Made by a program: the position numbers and the translations under genes. The notes below the pieces were generated by a model. That model was not told the DNA's origin, searched no databases, and was given only the letters and a program-made list of their open reading frames with translations. DNA of 21,616 nt from Haplomitrium mnioides (Eukaryota; Marchantiophyta; Haplomitriopsida; Calobryales), in contig JBNGIS010038505.1 of the NCBI GenBank assembly GCA_049999725.1, positions 1 through 21,616 of the forward strand. The letters run 5' to 3'. This document shows, piece after piece, positions 1-10,553 of this stretch (positions are counted from its first letter, which is position 1; every line of letters starts with the position of its first letter).

Positions 1-1499
1 ACATCAATATGTAACTTGGATTTTCATTTCCATTTTGTTGTTGTTATTTTTTCTTGGAAGTAATGTCCAGAAAATGCATCTTCAGCTTGACAAACAAACC
101 ATTGAACACATATTCATTTCAGGTTTGGGGGATCTTCCTCATCAAATGACAAAACTATGAGAACTTTGGCAACCCAAAATGGTCTGCCTTTTGGATCCTA
201 AGATGCAACAACACAAATAGACATTCTAGCTTTCATCTCATGTAGATTGCCAAATATATGCCCGTATTGAGTGTTGTGTGAAAGAGTCCCTTCTCGCGGC
301 CTAGGTGCTTTATCATAGATTGCTTAACGTGTAGAAAATATTTGCTATACTAGAGTATCTTCTTATGTCTGTTGAGCATCAAGTTGAGAATCTAGACGAA
401 TATTTTGAGAATCATTACAAATGTTTGATAGTTGTGAAGGTAGAAAGGTAAATTCTGCCTTGAGTTCTCATTTTTTTTTCAAGAATGTAGGTTGCAATCT
501 CTTATTGGGCAAGAAAAAAGTCATTCCACCATTGAATATCAGAATCTATAAAGAGCTTGTAGTAGTTCTTACTTATGTTGTCTCTTATTGAAAATACCAC
601 TTTCTCGGCATCAACTTCTCTTTCGTCCTTTTGAGATCATTGAATTTCATAATATGCCTTGAGAGGAATCAATATTGAACTCAAAATTTCTCTATCAACT
701 TCAGGTAGGCACTTGAGTTGACAAATACCATCCACTTATAACCAAAATTCATCTATTGAAAACTATTTGCTCCAAATATGTGCATTGGAATTATTTAATA
801 GGACTTTGAATTGTTGATTAAAGGAAATATCTTGTATTCTTTGAACCAGAGAGGGACGTTGTTGCAAAAACATTTTGAAATCCCAAGTTTCCACTAGAAG
901 AGTTACTTGAGGTTTAGGATTATAGGATAGTTGAAGTGCTTCGCTAAGACTTGTAATCGTAAAAGCTTTGATATGTTTCAGACATTTCGAGAATCGACTG
1001 AACATTTGATCGATTTGATCATGAATATGGCCAACCATGAGAAATCCCACCTTTATTTTTTGAAAATATTTCTTGGCAATAAAGAGATGAAGATATCTAA
1101 ATAGGATAGAATTTTTATTCTCTCATGTTGTGTTGTCCAAGTGAAGATACAAAGTTGGAGGCAACGGCTCTTCAAAGTCACATTATATTTTGTTGAGCAC
1201 AATAACTGTCAAATTAGAATCGCTTCTCAAGTTTCCGTATGTTAAGAAGACCATCAAAGAAAGAGCATCATTGAATATTAATGCACCAACAACAAGCACA
1301 CCCACTAAATAATCTTTATCAATGTTTTTTGGTGGTGAAGGCTAGTGTAGAATAGCAATTTTCTTCTAATCCATTCCATCAGTGACAATTTCCAAGTATT
1401 TTCAACCATCGGCATAACATTTTCTTTGATGGTTTGCAAGTTTTGTTCTTTCTTTCATTTGTTGGTCACAATAAAGAAACAATTGGCAATTATATTTGA
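1..1499 (-). pseudogene. Exon 3: DDE-like catalytic domain and C-terminal segment, with many stops
   Basis: One minus-strand frame carries the whole domain from 1499 to about 420: the DGMD block (first candidate acidic residues), LYLHLDN (second), ENKN, then VGHIHDQIDQMF, then a helical tail containing WWNDFF. After a single frameshift near 420 a second frame continues through GHIFGNLHEMKARM to PFWVAKVLIV and ICVQWF, a C-terminal module usual for this family. In-frame stops include TGA and TAG next to DGMD and a TGA just before ENKN, where the family commonly has Arg. Almost all are one C-to-T or G-to-A step from a sense codon. The 3' end lies outside the window. Confidence 0.68.
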
Positions 1500-2286
1500 C
1501 TGCAACTCACAAAGCACAAAGGACATAAAAGTAGTTCAGTAAAATATATGTCAATACTTGTAACTTCAAAACACAACCTTAGGTGCTAAGAACATTCAAA
1601 TCATCTTAAACAAATGTTTGGATTGGTGGAAGTGAGAACTTTGTAAGATTAAAAATAAACTTTAGGTAATTTGAAAAAAGGAAAACCTGTTTGACTTCAA
1701 ATAAATAAAGGTTTCAAGAAGAGAAAAACAAGATTTGTTAACAAATGGTCACAAACCAGAACACATCCTTTGAGCGTTTAAGATGAATAGAGACAACAAC
1801 TGATCATATGCGCGCATAGGACCAATACAACAACACCAACATCATGGCTTGCTGTAACTGTTGTTGTGACTGGTTTTAAAAGAAATAGGAACAAATCTTA
1901 TGTGCATATAGGATTTGCAAACAGCAAAAACGATTCTTGCCATTGTTTTTCTTGATAAAGGCTCTTGATTTAAAGCAACAAAAACAAAACTTGTTGTAAA
2001 GCTAGGTCACCACCAAGAATCAAATTCATTTTCTTGCTTTATTCGACTATAGACAAGGTTAAGATTGAAACATAAAACAACAGACCTTATGTAAGCATAG
2101 ACTCTCTTCTCACAACTCAAGTTGGTAAGAATTATTCAACTCAAATCTTGTTTATTAAACAACTTAAAAAATTTATATCTTTTGGCCCTAAGTTGAGAAA
2201 ATATAACATCTCTCGAACTAAGCTTTGAGTTTAGAAAAAAGAGCATAGATTAACCCAAGGTATCAAAAGAAGAGAAAATTTGCTAC
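1500..2286 (-). other. Probable intron 2 of the transposase-like pseudogene
   Basis: About 790 nt without coding signal separate the Cys-x2-Cys exon from the catalytic exon. A possible donor is at 2286-2285 and a possible acceptor TTGCAG ends at 1500. The phases do not match perfectly (0 versus 2), so the real junctions may differ by a few bases or there may be a further small exon. It carries dispersed copies of the ATGC-GCAT core. Confidence 0.4.
1767..2101. repeat. Dispersed copies of the ATGC-GCAT core motif
   Basis: Copies are CATATGCGCGCATAGG (1805-1820), CTTATGTGCATATAGG (1897-1912) and CTTATGTAAGCATAG (about 2086-2100), with a weaker one near 1768-1784. They match the core of the arrays at 3355-3504 and 18067-18234, but spacing here is irregular, so this is dispersed rather than tandem. 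Confidence 0.55.
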
Positions 2287-3277
2287 CTTTGTCAAACTCC
2301 AAGAAAAATTCTTATCTCAAAGATTTATTTCTTTGCATGTTTCACAAACAACAAATCTATTGCATTTTGTAATTTTTACATTTGGAAAATGAGTTCTCCA
2401 ATGTTTTGTAAAACCCAAGAAACTAAGAATACAAGCAAGATCTTTTTCTTTCAAATAAGTTGTATAGTAGTCAAAAACTTCCCATTTTGTACAATTATTG
2501 GGTAAGTTATAAACTTTGTGAGTAGCATTCTCTCCTAGTGTCCCTGAAAAAAACAATTTCTTTTTGTACAACAACAAGCAATTATTTTGACAACATGAAA
2601 TTCTCTTCAATTTAGAAATCATTGAATCGAGCTTTTTCCTCACAAAGCTCTTGTCATGAAGGACTTTCTGTAACGAATTTTCACATAAGATGCTTACATG
2701 TTTGGGTTTTGGCCTAGATAAAGAATTCTTATGTTGTGATAGACGATTCAGTCTATAAGCAAATCCAACTTTAGGAGATAATTCATCCTGAAGATCTTGA
2801 TCATTATTATAAACACTATTTATTCTATTGCAAATTTTTTTTAAGAGATGAGGTTGTCTTTGAGGATTGGGAGAACTGCACCATTTCGAAACGGAATCTT
2901 GATCAATATCTCGATTATTAGAAAATATTTTTTGTAACAAAATCAGTGTCATTGGTGATTGATTGAGACTCTTTGCTAGAATTGTTTCCCAAACTGTCGT
3001 CTGAAGACTCCTACAAAAGAATTCGGTTTGTTTTAGATTTCCCAATCTCTTTACGAGGTGCAAGTTGAAACAAAATCACTCATTGTTTGAGTGGTGCTAT
3101 CGGAGGCAGGGATTCATATCCAAAATTAAAATCGTCCATAAATTGTATGTTTTTTTTGTTTTGAACAAACACACTTTAATCATGAACATCAAGGTTTCCC
3201 TTAGACAAAGAGGAAGAAAGGTCTACAACTGTCTAGAATTTCTGTGTTGAACCTCTTTCTATTGATCTGTTGGAGTA
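2287..3277 (-). pseudogene. Exon 2 of the transposase-like pseudogene (linker and Cys-x2-Cys region)
   Basis: From the acceptor at 3279-3278 the first part reads as a Ser/Asn/Asp-rich, low-complexity linker in phase with exon 1, with several stops. A frameshift between about 3060 and 2930 moves coding into the frame that stays open from 3063 to 2320. The end of that frame has the recognisable part: a hydrophobic helix (LACILSFLGF), then HWRTHFPNV, then Cys-x2-Cys with a Cys eight residues upstream, likely zinc-binding. A TAA at 2319-2317 follows, then ten codons up to a possible donor AAG|GTAGCA (GT at 2286-2285). Confidence 0.5.
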
Positions 3278-3598
3278 CTCAAAAAAAAGATTCAACTTTG
3301 ATGGCTTGAACGACAACAAAAATCTTGTGCTTGAACAAGCTTGTTTCTTTAATTCTCAATGAGCACTGGGTTCTCTTTTTGATCCTTTGTGCATAAGTTG
3401 TTCATTCGTTAATCCTATATATGCATTGGATTCACTCCTTGACTCTATACACCGATAAGGTCCAATCTCTGATCCTATGCACGCATGGAGTTCACCTTCT
3501 CGATCTTTTTGGACGGAGCTATTTAATTCAATAGAAGCCATCTTTTTCCCTAATATACTCGCCATCACACTTGGTGCTTTTGGTACTCCATCACTTAC
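3278..3598 (-). other. Intron 1 of the transposase-like pseudogene
   Basis: This 321-nt predicted intron runs from donor GTAAGT (3598-3593) to an AG at 3279-3278 that follows a run of T on the minus strand. It contains the 30-bp tandem array at 3355-3504. Open frames of 60-80 codons cross it on both strands, but they follow the repeat period and resemble nothing I know. Confidence 0.45.
3355..3504. repeat. Tandem array, 30-bp period, five copies with core CTATGCACGCATGG
   Basis: Equivalent bases fall at 3385, 3415, 3445 and 3475, exactly 30 bp apart, with a looser first copy at 3355. Each unit has a near-palindromic core (best copy CTATGCACGCATGGA at 3475-3489) followed by a TTC-rich spacer. 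The copies have diverged by point changes but keep the period. The same core recurs at 18067-18234 with a 24-bp period and singly at 1805-2101. Confidence 0.75.
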
Positions 3599-3712
3599 CT
3601 CCAAAGAATTGCAGTTTGAACAAATCTCAACCTACTTGTCAAAAACAACACCTTTTTTGTGAAGACGAATCTTGGAATTCTAACCTATTCTTATCTAAAA
3701 AACTCTAGCCAT
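3599..3712 (-). other. Exon 1 of the transposase-like pseudogene
   Basis: An ATG at 3712-3710 opens a 38-codon stretch that ends exactly at a consensus donor, GAG|GTAAGT (GT at 3598-3597), in phase 0. The peptide begins MARVF and ends with a Cys-x2-Cys pair (ICSNCNSLE). Three TAG codons interrupt it; CAG (Gln) would be the simplest ancestor of each. The acceptor at 3279-3278, behind a T tract, keeps the frame into a Ser-rich exon 2. The exon is predicted from splice signals and frame continuity only; no homology was recognised for this part. Confidence 0.5.
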
Positions 3713-3772
3713 TGAAAAGGCTCACTAAAAATAAACTATTTGAAGAAACTATTTTAACAAATATTATGAACC

Positions 3773-3872
3773 NNNNNNNNNNNNNNNNNNNNNNNNNNNN
3801 NNNNNNNNNNNNNNNNNNNNNNNNNNNNNNNNNNNNNNNNNNNNNNNNNNNNNNNNNNNNNNNNNNNNNNNN
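3773..3872. other. Assembly gap of exactly 100 N
   Basis: A run of 100 N lies between exon 1 of the left pseudogene and the retrotransposon. A round 100 usually marks unknown length. The left flank (1-3772) and the rest are therefore linked by scaffolding, not by continuous sequence. The 87 bp to its right (3873-3959) are T-rich and hold nothing recognisable. Confidence 0.95.
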
Positions 3873-3954
3873 AAGTTTCTTTCCATTGTTACTTTCTAGC
3901 TTTTGTTTTCTTGTCATCATGTTTTTTTTGCATTTACTTGTTTTTTTGCCCTTT

Positions 3955-3959
3955 CCAAC
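3955..3959. repeat. Left target-site duplication CCAAC
   Basis: These five bases abut the left LTR. The right LTR is followed by CCAGC (17571-17575), a 4 of 5 match. Five bp is the usual duplication length for Ty3/gypsy integrases; the single transition fits age. Confidence 0.65.
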
Positions 3960-5929
3960 TGTTAGCTCCCTAGTCGGAGCCTTAACTCTTTTCCGACGGA
4001 GTTTCCCCCCATTAAGGGCTGACTTTGTGTTTCGAGACCTTTTATAGGAGGGGCTTCGCACTGAATGGACCCCAACTTCTACTTACCAACTCTGGAGTGC
4101 TGCACAACACTCAACAATGCCCAAGCCGAACACCCAAGCGTATACCTCCAATGCCCACAAATGCAGGTCACACCCCTTCTTTAGGCCTTAACCTCGAAAG
4201 GTGCCACTTGGAAGATAGGGGCAATTAGAACAGAGTATCTGACTCTTGGCTGCAATGGTCTCTTGGGGGGCCCTCTCTTGGGAGCCTTGAGTGATTCTGG
4301 TTTGGCTGACAGTCCTGGCCACTAACCCACAATGGCTTCAGCAACCCACTTGCTCATTCACATCCATTTCCTCAAGACACCCACGAATAGGCTGCAATGC
4401 TGCTGAACCACTTTGTCATATAATTATGGAATCCAGAACTGGACCCAATCACTTTTTTATACAAAAGGGAACCAAGACCCTGTATCCAATTATCGCACTA
4501 CAATGTGGTTAGTCCTGACTTCCCCTGCCTAGGGTGTCCTCAAGATTGGCCTAATGAAATGCAGACCTCCTAAAACTAAGAACTTCACAAAGCTACAAAC
4601 AGAACACAACTCTAACAACACATGTAAACACAAAGACACTGGTACTATCAACAATACAATCCACACTATCCTGCCCACAATGCAATCCTTTTCACCTCGC
4701 AAGAACCAATCTTTTCCCTCCAAATTTCCTTCAACTTCCTCCAGCAACTTCAGTCTTCCTCTTCACCCACACACTCTCATCCAGATAGTTTTCAACTTCC
4801 CTCGCGAGAAGCCCTAAATTTACTTCCTCATGCTTGGAAGATGATTTCTTAACCTTCCACCTCTGGAAGACAGTCCTCTCGACTGCTGGCCACCCACTCC
4901 ACCTTGAGCTTTGACTAGATATTCTATGCAGCGTGCAGGCACTAACACAACCACTTCTCTCTTTGGCTCCACATGAGAATTATGATCAGAAACGCCCCCA
5001 AGCACCCATAGGATTGATGCTCCTACACAGACGAAGCTGAGACAACCCCAACACCCCCTTGGCAGCCTCTCACAAATTCAAGATCGACAGAATTCCCCCT
5101 CAACTTCAAGTGGCGATCCACCTCCAAATGCTGGTCCACCCACACGATGAGTCCACCTGGATCGCGTGAGACTCTAGATCTCCATGCTCAATGATTCTTA
5201 GCGCCCCTCCAATCCATCTCCAGCCCCACTGATCCCCTTGCACGAGTCCACTTCCACACTTGAATCTTGGCTGGAAATCTCTCCTCTTTCCCTCGCTGCC
5301 GCTTCCTCTCGAGTTTGGTCTCCCATTCTCAATTTTGCATGAACAACAACCCCCTCAATCTTGCAGCGATCCCAGGTATACTCCTCTGGCAGGCGCACGT
5401 CTTCCCCAACAAATTCTTGATCAAGATCGCCCCGCTCCTCTTCGCTGGACGTTTGCTGTTTTTCTCATTAGCCGTTGTTTCTTGAGAAGCTGACACATGT
5501 CGGTCAGCCCGCGTTTCACGGGTATCAGTTGAAGCCCCATGGTCGGAAGAGGAAAATCGCGGGGAAGGATTGTCTGCACGCTGTTTTTGCTTTGCAGTGC
5601 ACTTCCTTGCCGATTTTCGATCAGGAACACCCTCTCTGCTGGTCGTGTTAGCAACCTTGTAGCAACCCGATTCAAATTCCTTGAAGCAGGTGTTTGAGCA
5701 CAGACTCAAAGTAGTTGTTGGGCAGGTCTTTCCGCAAAGAAATTCGAAGGAATTCATCTGGAGAGAATTAGATTTGCATGGATTACCCGACGCTTCCCGC
5801 GGGCTGCTTCTCAGTCGTTATCAATTCTCCTCGTTGCTGCCCCCGCGATCACCCGAGGACCCTCGTAAGCCACCACGCTTCCGTAAGCGCTCGCGGGCCC
5901 TCACAGGCCGCCATGTCATCCGCAAACCC

Positions 5930-6172
5930 TTTGGAACCTCGCCATCGCTCTTCGGAGCCTTGCAATCGCTCGCGGAACACCACTGTCGCCCTTGGAACCT
6001 CGTTTTCGTTCTCAAAATCCCACAGATTGTCACGTGTCTGCAAATCCTTCAGAAGCTCACCGTTGCTCTTCGGAAGCCCACATTCGCCCTTTGGAACCCC
6101 GCCGTCACTTATCAGAATCCCACCATCGCCCTTCGGAACCCCACCGTGGCTTCTCGGAATCCCACCACGTCA
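5930..6172. repeat. 21-bp minisatellite in the left LTR
   Basis: About ten imperfect tandem copies of a 21-bp unit of the form TTCGGAACCCCACCATCGCC plus one base. One interval near 6000-6040 is degenerate. Because 21 is a multiple of three, it yields seemingly long open frames with heptapeptide repeats (FGTPPSP type) on both strands. Position within U3 suggests it may affect transcription, but that is inference. Confidence 0.8.
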
Positions 6173-6537
6173 TTTGTTGCCGCACCATCCGACGCCACTC
6201 CACAAGAGGGTAGGCAGACCGTCGCATTGACCAAATTCTACAGTTGACCCGTAGGAACCCTCGGACCACCGATGAACGCCACGTCATCTGTCAATCAATT
6301 CACCCGCCAACTAAGAACGGTACCTTTGGTCGCCGCTTCGGATCCCGCTCGCCATAAGAACTGAGGCTTCTTTCGCTTAACTCTTTCCTCCGCTTGATAT
6401 AAGAACTATGGCAGACTCTCCATGGATTCCCTTCGAACTTTTAGCCGTCAAACATTCATCCTCGCCAATGCCGGAACTACAATATATCATCCTTTCGGCT
6501 ACTGGTCTCGTGCTTCTTCTTCTGGCCGAATCATCGC

Positions 6538-6700
6538 TTCATCGCCTTGTCGCCATTTTCTAATCTTCCTCTGGCCATATTGTCGATGAATCACCTTTTC
6601 GCTGTCTTGATCTTCCCTTGGCGAGAACTTAGTTTGATCACTCTTTCGGCTCACTTTGATCTTGTTCTAGCCGGATTGTCGCTTGATCACCTTTTCGGCA
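6538..6700. repeat. Degenerate ~48-bp repeat in the left LTR
   Basis: The motif TGATCACCTTTTCGGC recurs with TCACC-like starts near 6538, 6591, 6638 and 6687, spaced about 47-53 bp, each preceded by a GGCCGGAT-GTCG-like segment. The matching right-LTR region is about 16370-16545. Confidence 0.55.
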
Positions 6701-6892
6701 CCCTCCGTTCGTTGTCTTATTAGACCGTCCCTATATCGCTGACTCGCAATCCCATCGTGATAGGAATGATGCGCGCCGCAGATTCCCGTCGAACTTTCAG
6801 ACCTTACTCTGTCGAACTTTCCCCCGCTTTGCCGGATCAGCGATACAACGTCATTTCGCCCTTCATTCCTTGGTGTCCGTTTTGGCTTCTTG

Positions 6893-7017
6893 TCGGATCC
6901 ACGTTAAGTGGGCTCCCCACGTAGGGTGGCCGATCGGAACCAAGTTAACAGAGGCTCCCCACTTAGGGAGGTTGGTCGGAACCAACTTAACTGAGGCTTC
7001 TCACTTGGATAAGCTAA
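6893..7017. repeat. 41-42-bp triplicate in the left LTR
   Basis: Three units begin TCGGA(A/T)CCA at 6893, 6934 and 6976. Each contains a TTAA core and a CTCCCCACTTAGGG-like segment. The right LTR has the same three units at 16736, 16777 and 16819, with identical spacing. Confidence 0.75.
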
Positions 7018-7733
7018 ATCCCGTTAAACTCTTAGGACCTGCACGTGCTGCCACGTCGTCCGTCGGATTCCTCAAAGTGCGATGGGCTGCCACGTTTCCG
7101 CAGCGCTCCACGGACTCCTCGGAGCTGCGGCCGTTGGTTAACTTCCAGAAGGTCGTTCCTCCTTGTTTCTTCCTTATTCTCTTTGATTCAAATTGCACTA
7201 CGATTGCCCTGAGCTCTTCTCTCTATCAAGGTATTGCACGTCTGGAATGGTCACGAATTGAGGATGTAGTGGTCAAAACTATTGGCTCCTCTGTTTTGCA
7301 TCCCGATTTTCACCCCCTCGCCTTCATCTCCCGTACTCCTCTCGTGGATTCTTCCTCGATTGTGGCTGGCTCTTTTCTTCTGATCTCCCTCTCACATCTG
7401 CTTGATCCCTCTTGTGCCTTCTTGTCAGCCCTGCCTCTGTCCTGTTGCTACAAGTTCCTTTGATCCCCATGCTAGCCTTCTTACCTGACTCCTCTGGATT
7501 CCACAGGGCTCCCCCTTGCATTTGCGGGATCCATGATATTCATTGGGGAAAGCAGAAAAGGAAGGAAGAGAAGGGAAAGGGGAAAGAGTAGAGAGGTGCA
7601 AGATTGTCACAACAACAGTAAAGCAATAAAATAAAATAAAACACCACAGGCTAACACAAACTGAAAGCATCAACCAGGCTTGGAAGCTCAGAATTTACAA
7701 AAAATGAAAAAACTCAAACACACCCGGTCGACA

Positions 7734-7747
7734 TAACTCCCCTTTTA
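7734..7747 (-). promoter_or_regulatory. Polypurine tract for plus-strand priming
   Basis: Minus-strand sequence AAAAGGGGAGTTA directly abuts the U3 end of the 3' LTR (which starts TGTCGACC on that strand). A purine run at this exact place is the expected priming site for second-strand DNA synthesis. Confidence 0.8.
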
Positions 7748-7970
7748 ATTGTGCAACAACCCCGCAAACACCTTCCTCCTTCTGGTCTTCTTGGCCTCCT
7801 CATGGCCGTTGCTCTGACTTCTCTTGCTGGGTGTCTTTAGTCAACCTGGTCACCAACCACCCCACTCACACAACACACTGGCACAAACAAACATAACTCC
7901 CTACGCAACGCTAAACATACAAAAGTACAGAACAACTCCACTCCTATTGTACACGACAACACCCTCCACA
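7748..7970 (-). other. 3' non-coding part of the internal region
   Basis: About 220 bp between the pol stop (TAA at 7973-7971) and the polypurine tract. It is too short for an envelope-like gene and holds no ORF of note in the element's direction. Confidence 0.7.
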
Positions 7971-7999
7971 TTAGTCCTCTTGGTGGTAATACCGCTTGA

Positions 8000-9032
8000 G
8001 ACGGTTGTAGTGGACCCGGTTGGGAAGGTGTGCCCATGTTACCATGCTGAACTCTACCGACCCATTGTCATGAAGCACTTTCACCAGGTAGGGCCCCATC
8101 CACCGGGTATGCAGTTTCCTGGGAAAGTGCATAAATCTGCTATCGTAGAGCAGCACTAGATCCCCTCCTTTGAAGTCGACTAGTCTCAGCTTTTTGTCGT
8201 GCTGGTTCTTGGTCAGCTGCTGCTGATGTTCCAGCCTCTCGTGTGCGCCTGCCCGGATCTTCTCTAAGGCCTCCAACTGGTGCACTCTTTCTATTCGGCT
8301 CAGGCCCTCTGCCATCCTCTCCTCAGCTGACACCCGCGGTGTGAGGACTTCAAACTCCACCGGGACCAGCGAATGTTGCCCAAAGAACAAGAAGTAAGGG
8401 CAGTGGCCCATGGTGGTCTTGTAGGCCAGATTATAGGCGTGGGTGGCCGTTAGCAGTTTCAGGTCCCAGTCCACCTTGTTGGCAGCCACCATCTTGTTTA
8501 GGATCTTGCCCATAATCCCGTTGGCCCTCTCTGTCAGCCCATTGGCCTTAGGGTGGTAGGCGGTGGTTTTGGGATGCTTGACCAAGTACTTTCCCGTGAG
8601 CTCATCAATGACCCGATTAACAAAATGCGTACCTTGGTCACTCACCAACTCCAGCGACACGCCGAATCAGGTGAAGATCTGCTCATATAGGAACCTGGCC
8701 ACCGTTGAGGCGTCATCTTTCCTGGTCACCCTTGCCTCCACCCACTGGGTAGCATAGTCAGTAGAAAGCATAATGTACCTGTTCTCGCGCCTCGTGGATG
8801 GAGTGATAGGCCCAATGAAATCCATTCCCCACTTCTCAAATGGGGCCAGGGGGATGATCGGTACCAGAGGATGGTGGCATGCTGCTGCTGGTTTGCTGGT
8901 CTACTGACAAGCATCGTACCTCTTCATAAGGAAGTGGACGTCCCTGTGCATGGTGGGCCACTAGTACTTAGCATCCACGATCTTCCGGATGGTGGTTTTT
9001 GCCGCGAAATGACCGCCGACCTCTTCCTCGTG
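8000..9032 (-). pseudogene. Integrase domain of pol with GPY/F motif
   Basis: The HHCC zinc finger keeps both His (MHEEEVGGHF) and the last Cys (DACQ), but the first Cys position is Tyr (TAC at 8918-8916). The DDE core is complete: Asp in GMDFIG (8822-8820), Asp in VSDQGTHF (8639-8637) and Glu in GLTERANG (8531-8529), spacing D-x60-D-x35-E. A GPY/F-type motif (WMGPYLVKV) is near 8096, followed by about 38 residues without a chromodomain. Stops: TAG 8963-8961, TAG 8903-8901, TGA 8669-8667. It would insert the cDNA into the host genome. Confidence 0.9.
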
Positions 9033-9308
9033 CATTGCCCACATGACCATCGTGGACTGGTCTTTCTCCAGACACTTGCGTATCTGCCCGTCCATGCCTT
9101 GCCTATGCAGCATTCCCTTGATCATGAGAAAAGGCCTCACCTTTTTTAGGAACATTACTGCTTGCTCTAGGTTGTGCCCTAGGGGAATCTTCGCTTTCAA
9201 GAGGAACTCAATGATATCCTCGTATTCTGTAGGTCTCCCTTCTCGCACATGGAACAAGTCTTTGTCAGGGAAGGTGTCCACCACTCCTTCTACACTTGGT
9301 TGGCCTTC

Positions 9309-9671
9309 GATCCTCGAGAAGAAGTCCACATTATGGTGTTTCTTTCCTGGATTAATGTGTACCTCAAAATTAAACTCCTGGAGTAGCAACATCCACCTCG
9401 CTACTCTCCTTGTCAGGTCTGGCTTGTTGACCATGTATTTGAGGGCATCATGATCCATGTGGAACACCACCTTGTAATGCAGCAAGTAGTGTCGGAACTT
9501 CTTCAGGGAGTAGATTATCCTCAGGACCTCACGATCGGTGGGCGAGTAGTTCTTCTCCGCCACTGAAAGGAGTCTGCTGGCAAAATAGATGGGGTGGTCC
9601 CTGCCCTTCTCATCGAGTTGGCTCAGCACTGCCCCCACACAGAAACCCGAAACATCCACCATCACGTGGAA
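9309..9671 (-). pseudogene. RNase H domain of pol
   Basis: FHVMVDVSGFCVGAVL holds the first catalytic Asp; TDREVLRIIYSLKKFRHYL holds the Glu; FHMDHDALKYM and NVDFFSRI supply the later acids. The order and spacing are those of the gypsy RNase H that directly follows RT. No stop falls in it. I saw no second (archaeal-type) RNase H, which argues against an Ogre/Tat element of that type. Confidence 0.88.
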
Positions 9672-9827
9672 CTCCTTGGTCCAGTTTGGAGGCGCCAAGA
9701 TAGGCGCATTGGCCAATCGCCTCTTGAGCTCGTTAAAGCTGGATCTCTTGGGCTCTGTTGGCTCAAAGTCACTTCCCCTTTTCACCATCTCTATTAGGTG
9801 GTAGGCTATGAGGGCAAATTTCAGAAT

Positions 9828-10553
9828 AAACCTCCTATAGTAGCCCACACACCCTAGGAATCCTTGCACCTCCACCAGACACGTTGGAAACGCCACACCC
9901 AGCCAGACTGCCACCTTTTTCTGATCTATGGCAATTCCCTGGTTGGAGACCCTATGCCCCAGTAGTATCCCTTCTCTCACTGCAAAGAAACATTTCCCAA
10001 GGTGTAGTCGCAATCTTGTTTCTCTGCATCGCTGAAAGGTGAGCCACACATGCTCCTCATGGTCCTTGACCTTGTTGTATACCACGAAGTCGTCTATGAA
10101 AATCTCGAGGAACTTCCTGAGGTAGTCACAAAACATGTTCATCATTAGTCTTTGGAATGTACCTGGCGCGTTGCAGAGACCAAATGGCATTCGTTGAAAG
10201 GCGAACACTCCCCACTCCGTTGTGAAGGCAGTTTTTAGTTGGTCCTCCTCTTTTATCTACACCTGATTGTACTCGGAGTAACCATCCATAAAACTGTAAA
10301 CTTCCTGGCCCGCCACCAAGTCTAGCACACCATCAGTAAAAGTCAGAGGGTAGTGGTCCTCCTTAGTCGCCGTATTCAGCTTGCGGTAGTCTTAGCACAC
10401 CCTGATCTTTGGCTTCCCGTCCAAGCCCGCCTTCTTCGACACCACCACTAGAGGAGACACCCACTCATTGTTCAGGACAAGGTATATGAATCCTGCCTCT
10501 AGGAGCTTATCCACCTCCTCCTTCACCAATAGAGTGAAGCGTGGGTTCATCCG
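9828..10553 (-). pseudogene. Reverse transcriptase domain of pol
   Basis: Conserved blocks in order: YRMNPRF, EWVSPLVVVSKK, a DYRKLN block, YSFMDGYSEYNQV, FQRMPFGLCNAPGTFQ and the catalytic FIDDF with the Asp pair at 10094-10089. Length fits a Ty3/gypsy RT. Stops: TAA at 10394-10392 just before DYRKLN, and TAG at 10259-10257 after YNQV; two more TAGs (10565-10563, 10559-10557) lie just upstream. The catalytic acids survive. It would copy element RNA into DNA in the particle. Confidence 0.92.

Larger units (their letters stand above)
1..3712 (-). pseudogene. Decayed multi-exon DDE transposase-like gene (GHTH/DUF7869-like), runs off the left edge
   Basis: Read on the minus strand this is one gene. 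Exon 1 is 3712-3599, exon 2 about 3277-2287, and exon 3 starts near 1499 and runs off the window. Family landmarks in order are a Cys-x2-Cys segment after an HFPNV-type stretch (about 2335-2380), a DGMD motif (1380-1369), an LHLDN motif (1140-1132), VGHIHDQID (1035-1009) and a C-terminal PFWVAKV segment (about 163-183). I know this set from eukaryotic DDE transposase-like proteins of the DUF7869 kind; the family name is from memory. It would act in the nucleus on element DNA. Exon 3 alone has about 15 in-frame stops and one frameshift near 420; exon 1 has three TAGs. It is divergent to the plus-strand gene beyond the retrotransposon. Pseudogene status is firm; the exact family is less so. Confidence 0.72.
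3960..7733 (-). repeat. 3' LTR (left copy), 3,774 bp
   Basis: It begins TGTTAGC and ends GTCGACA, and aligns along its whole length with 13790-17570. In the first ~80 bp I count 8 differences, and in a ~140-bp stretch near 7440 about 9, mostly transitions; identity is thus roughly 90-94% where inspected. As the element reads on the minus strand, the U3 end is at 7733 and the U5 end at 3960. The LTR has C-rich plus-strand sequence and three internal minisatellites (about 5930-6172, 6538-6700 and 6893-7017). Long open frames on its plus strand follow these repeats and are not taken as genes. I could not pick a TATA box with confidence. Confidence 0.93.

Noticed and set aside
3356-3604. Coding reading of the 30-bp array on the minus strand (82 codons), and the 61-codon plus-strand frame at 3477-3662
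   Set aside because: The minus frame begins at a consensus splice donor (GAG|GTAAGT), and the array period of 30 keeps frames open by chance; intron is the better explanation. The plus-strand frame is its shadow.
5681-6247. Long plus-strand open frames in the left LTR (and 15553-16085 in the right LTR) with repeated FGTPPS-like peptides
   Set aside because: They follow the 21-bp minisatellite, whose period is a multiple of three, and occur in several frames and on both strands. There is no known domain, and the frames differ in end points between the two LTRs.
7734-7970. Envelope-like gene downstream of integrase
   Set aside because: Only about 220 bp lie between the pol stop and the polypurine tract, with no suitable ORF.
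7971-8100. Chromodomain at the end of integrase
   Set aside because: After the GPY/F-type motif only about 38 residues remain, and they end NRLKRYYHQED without chromodomain aromatic-cage features.
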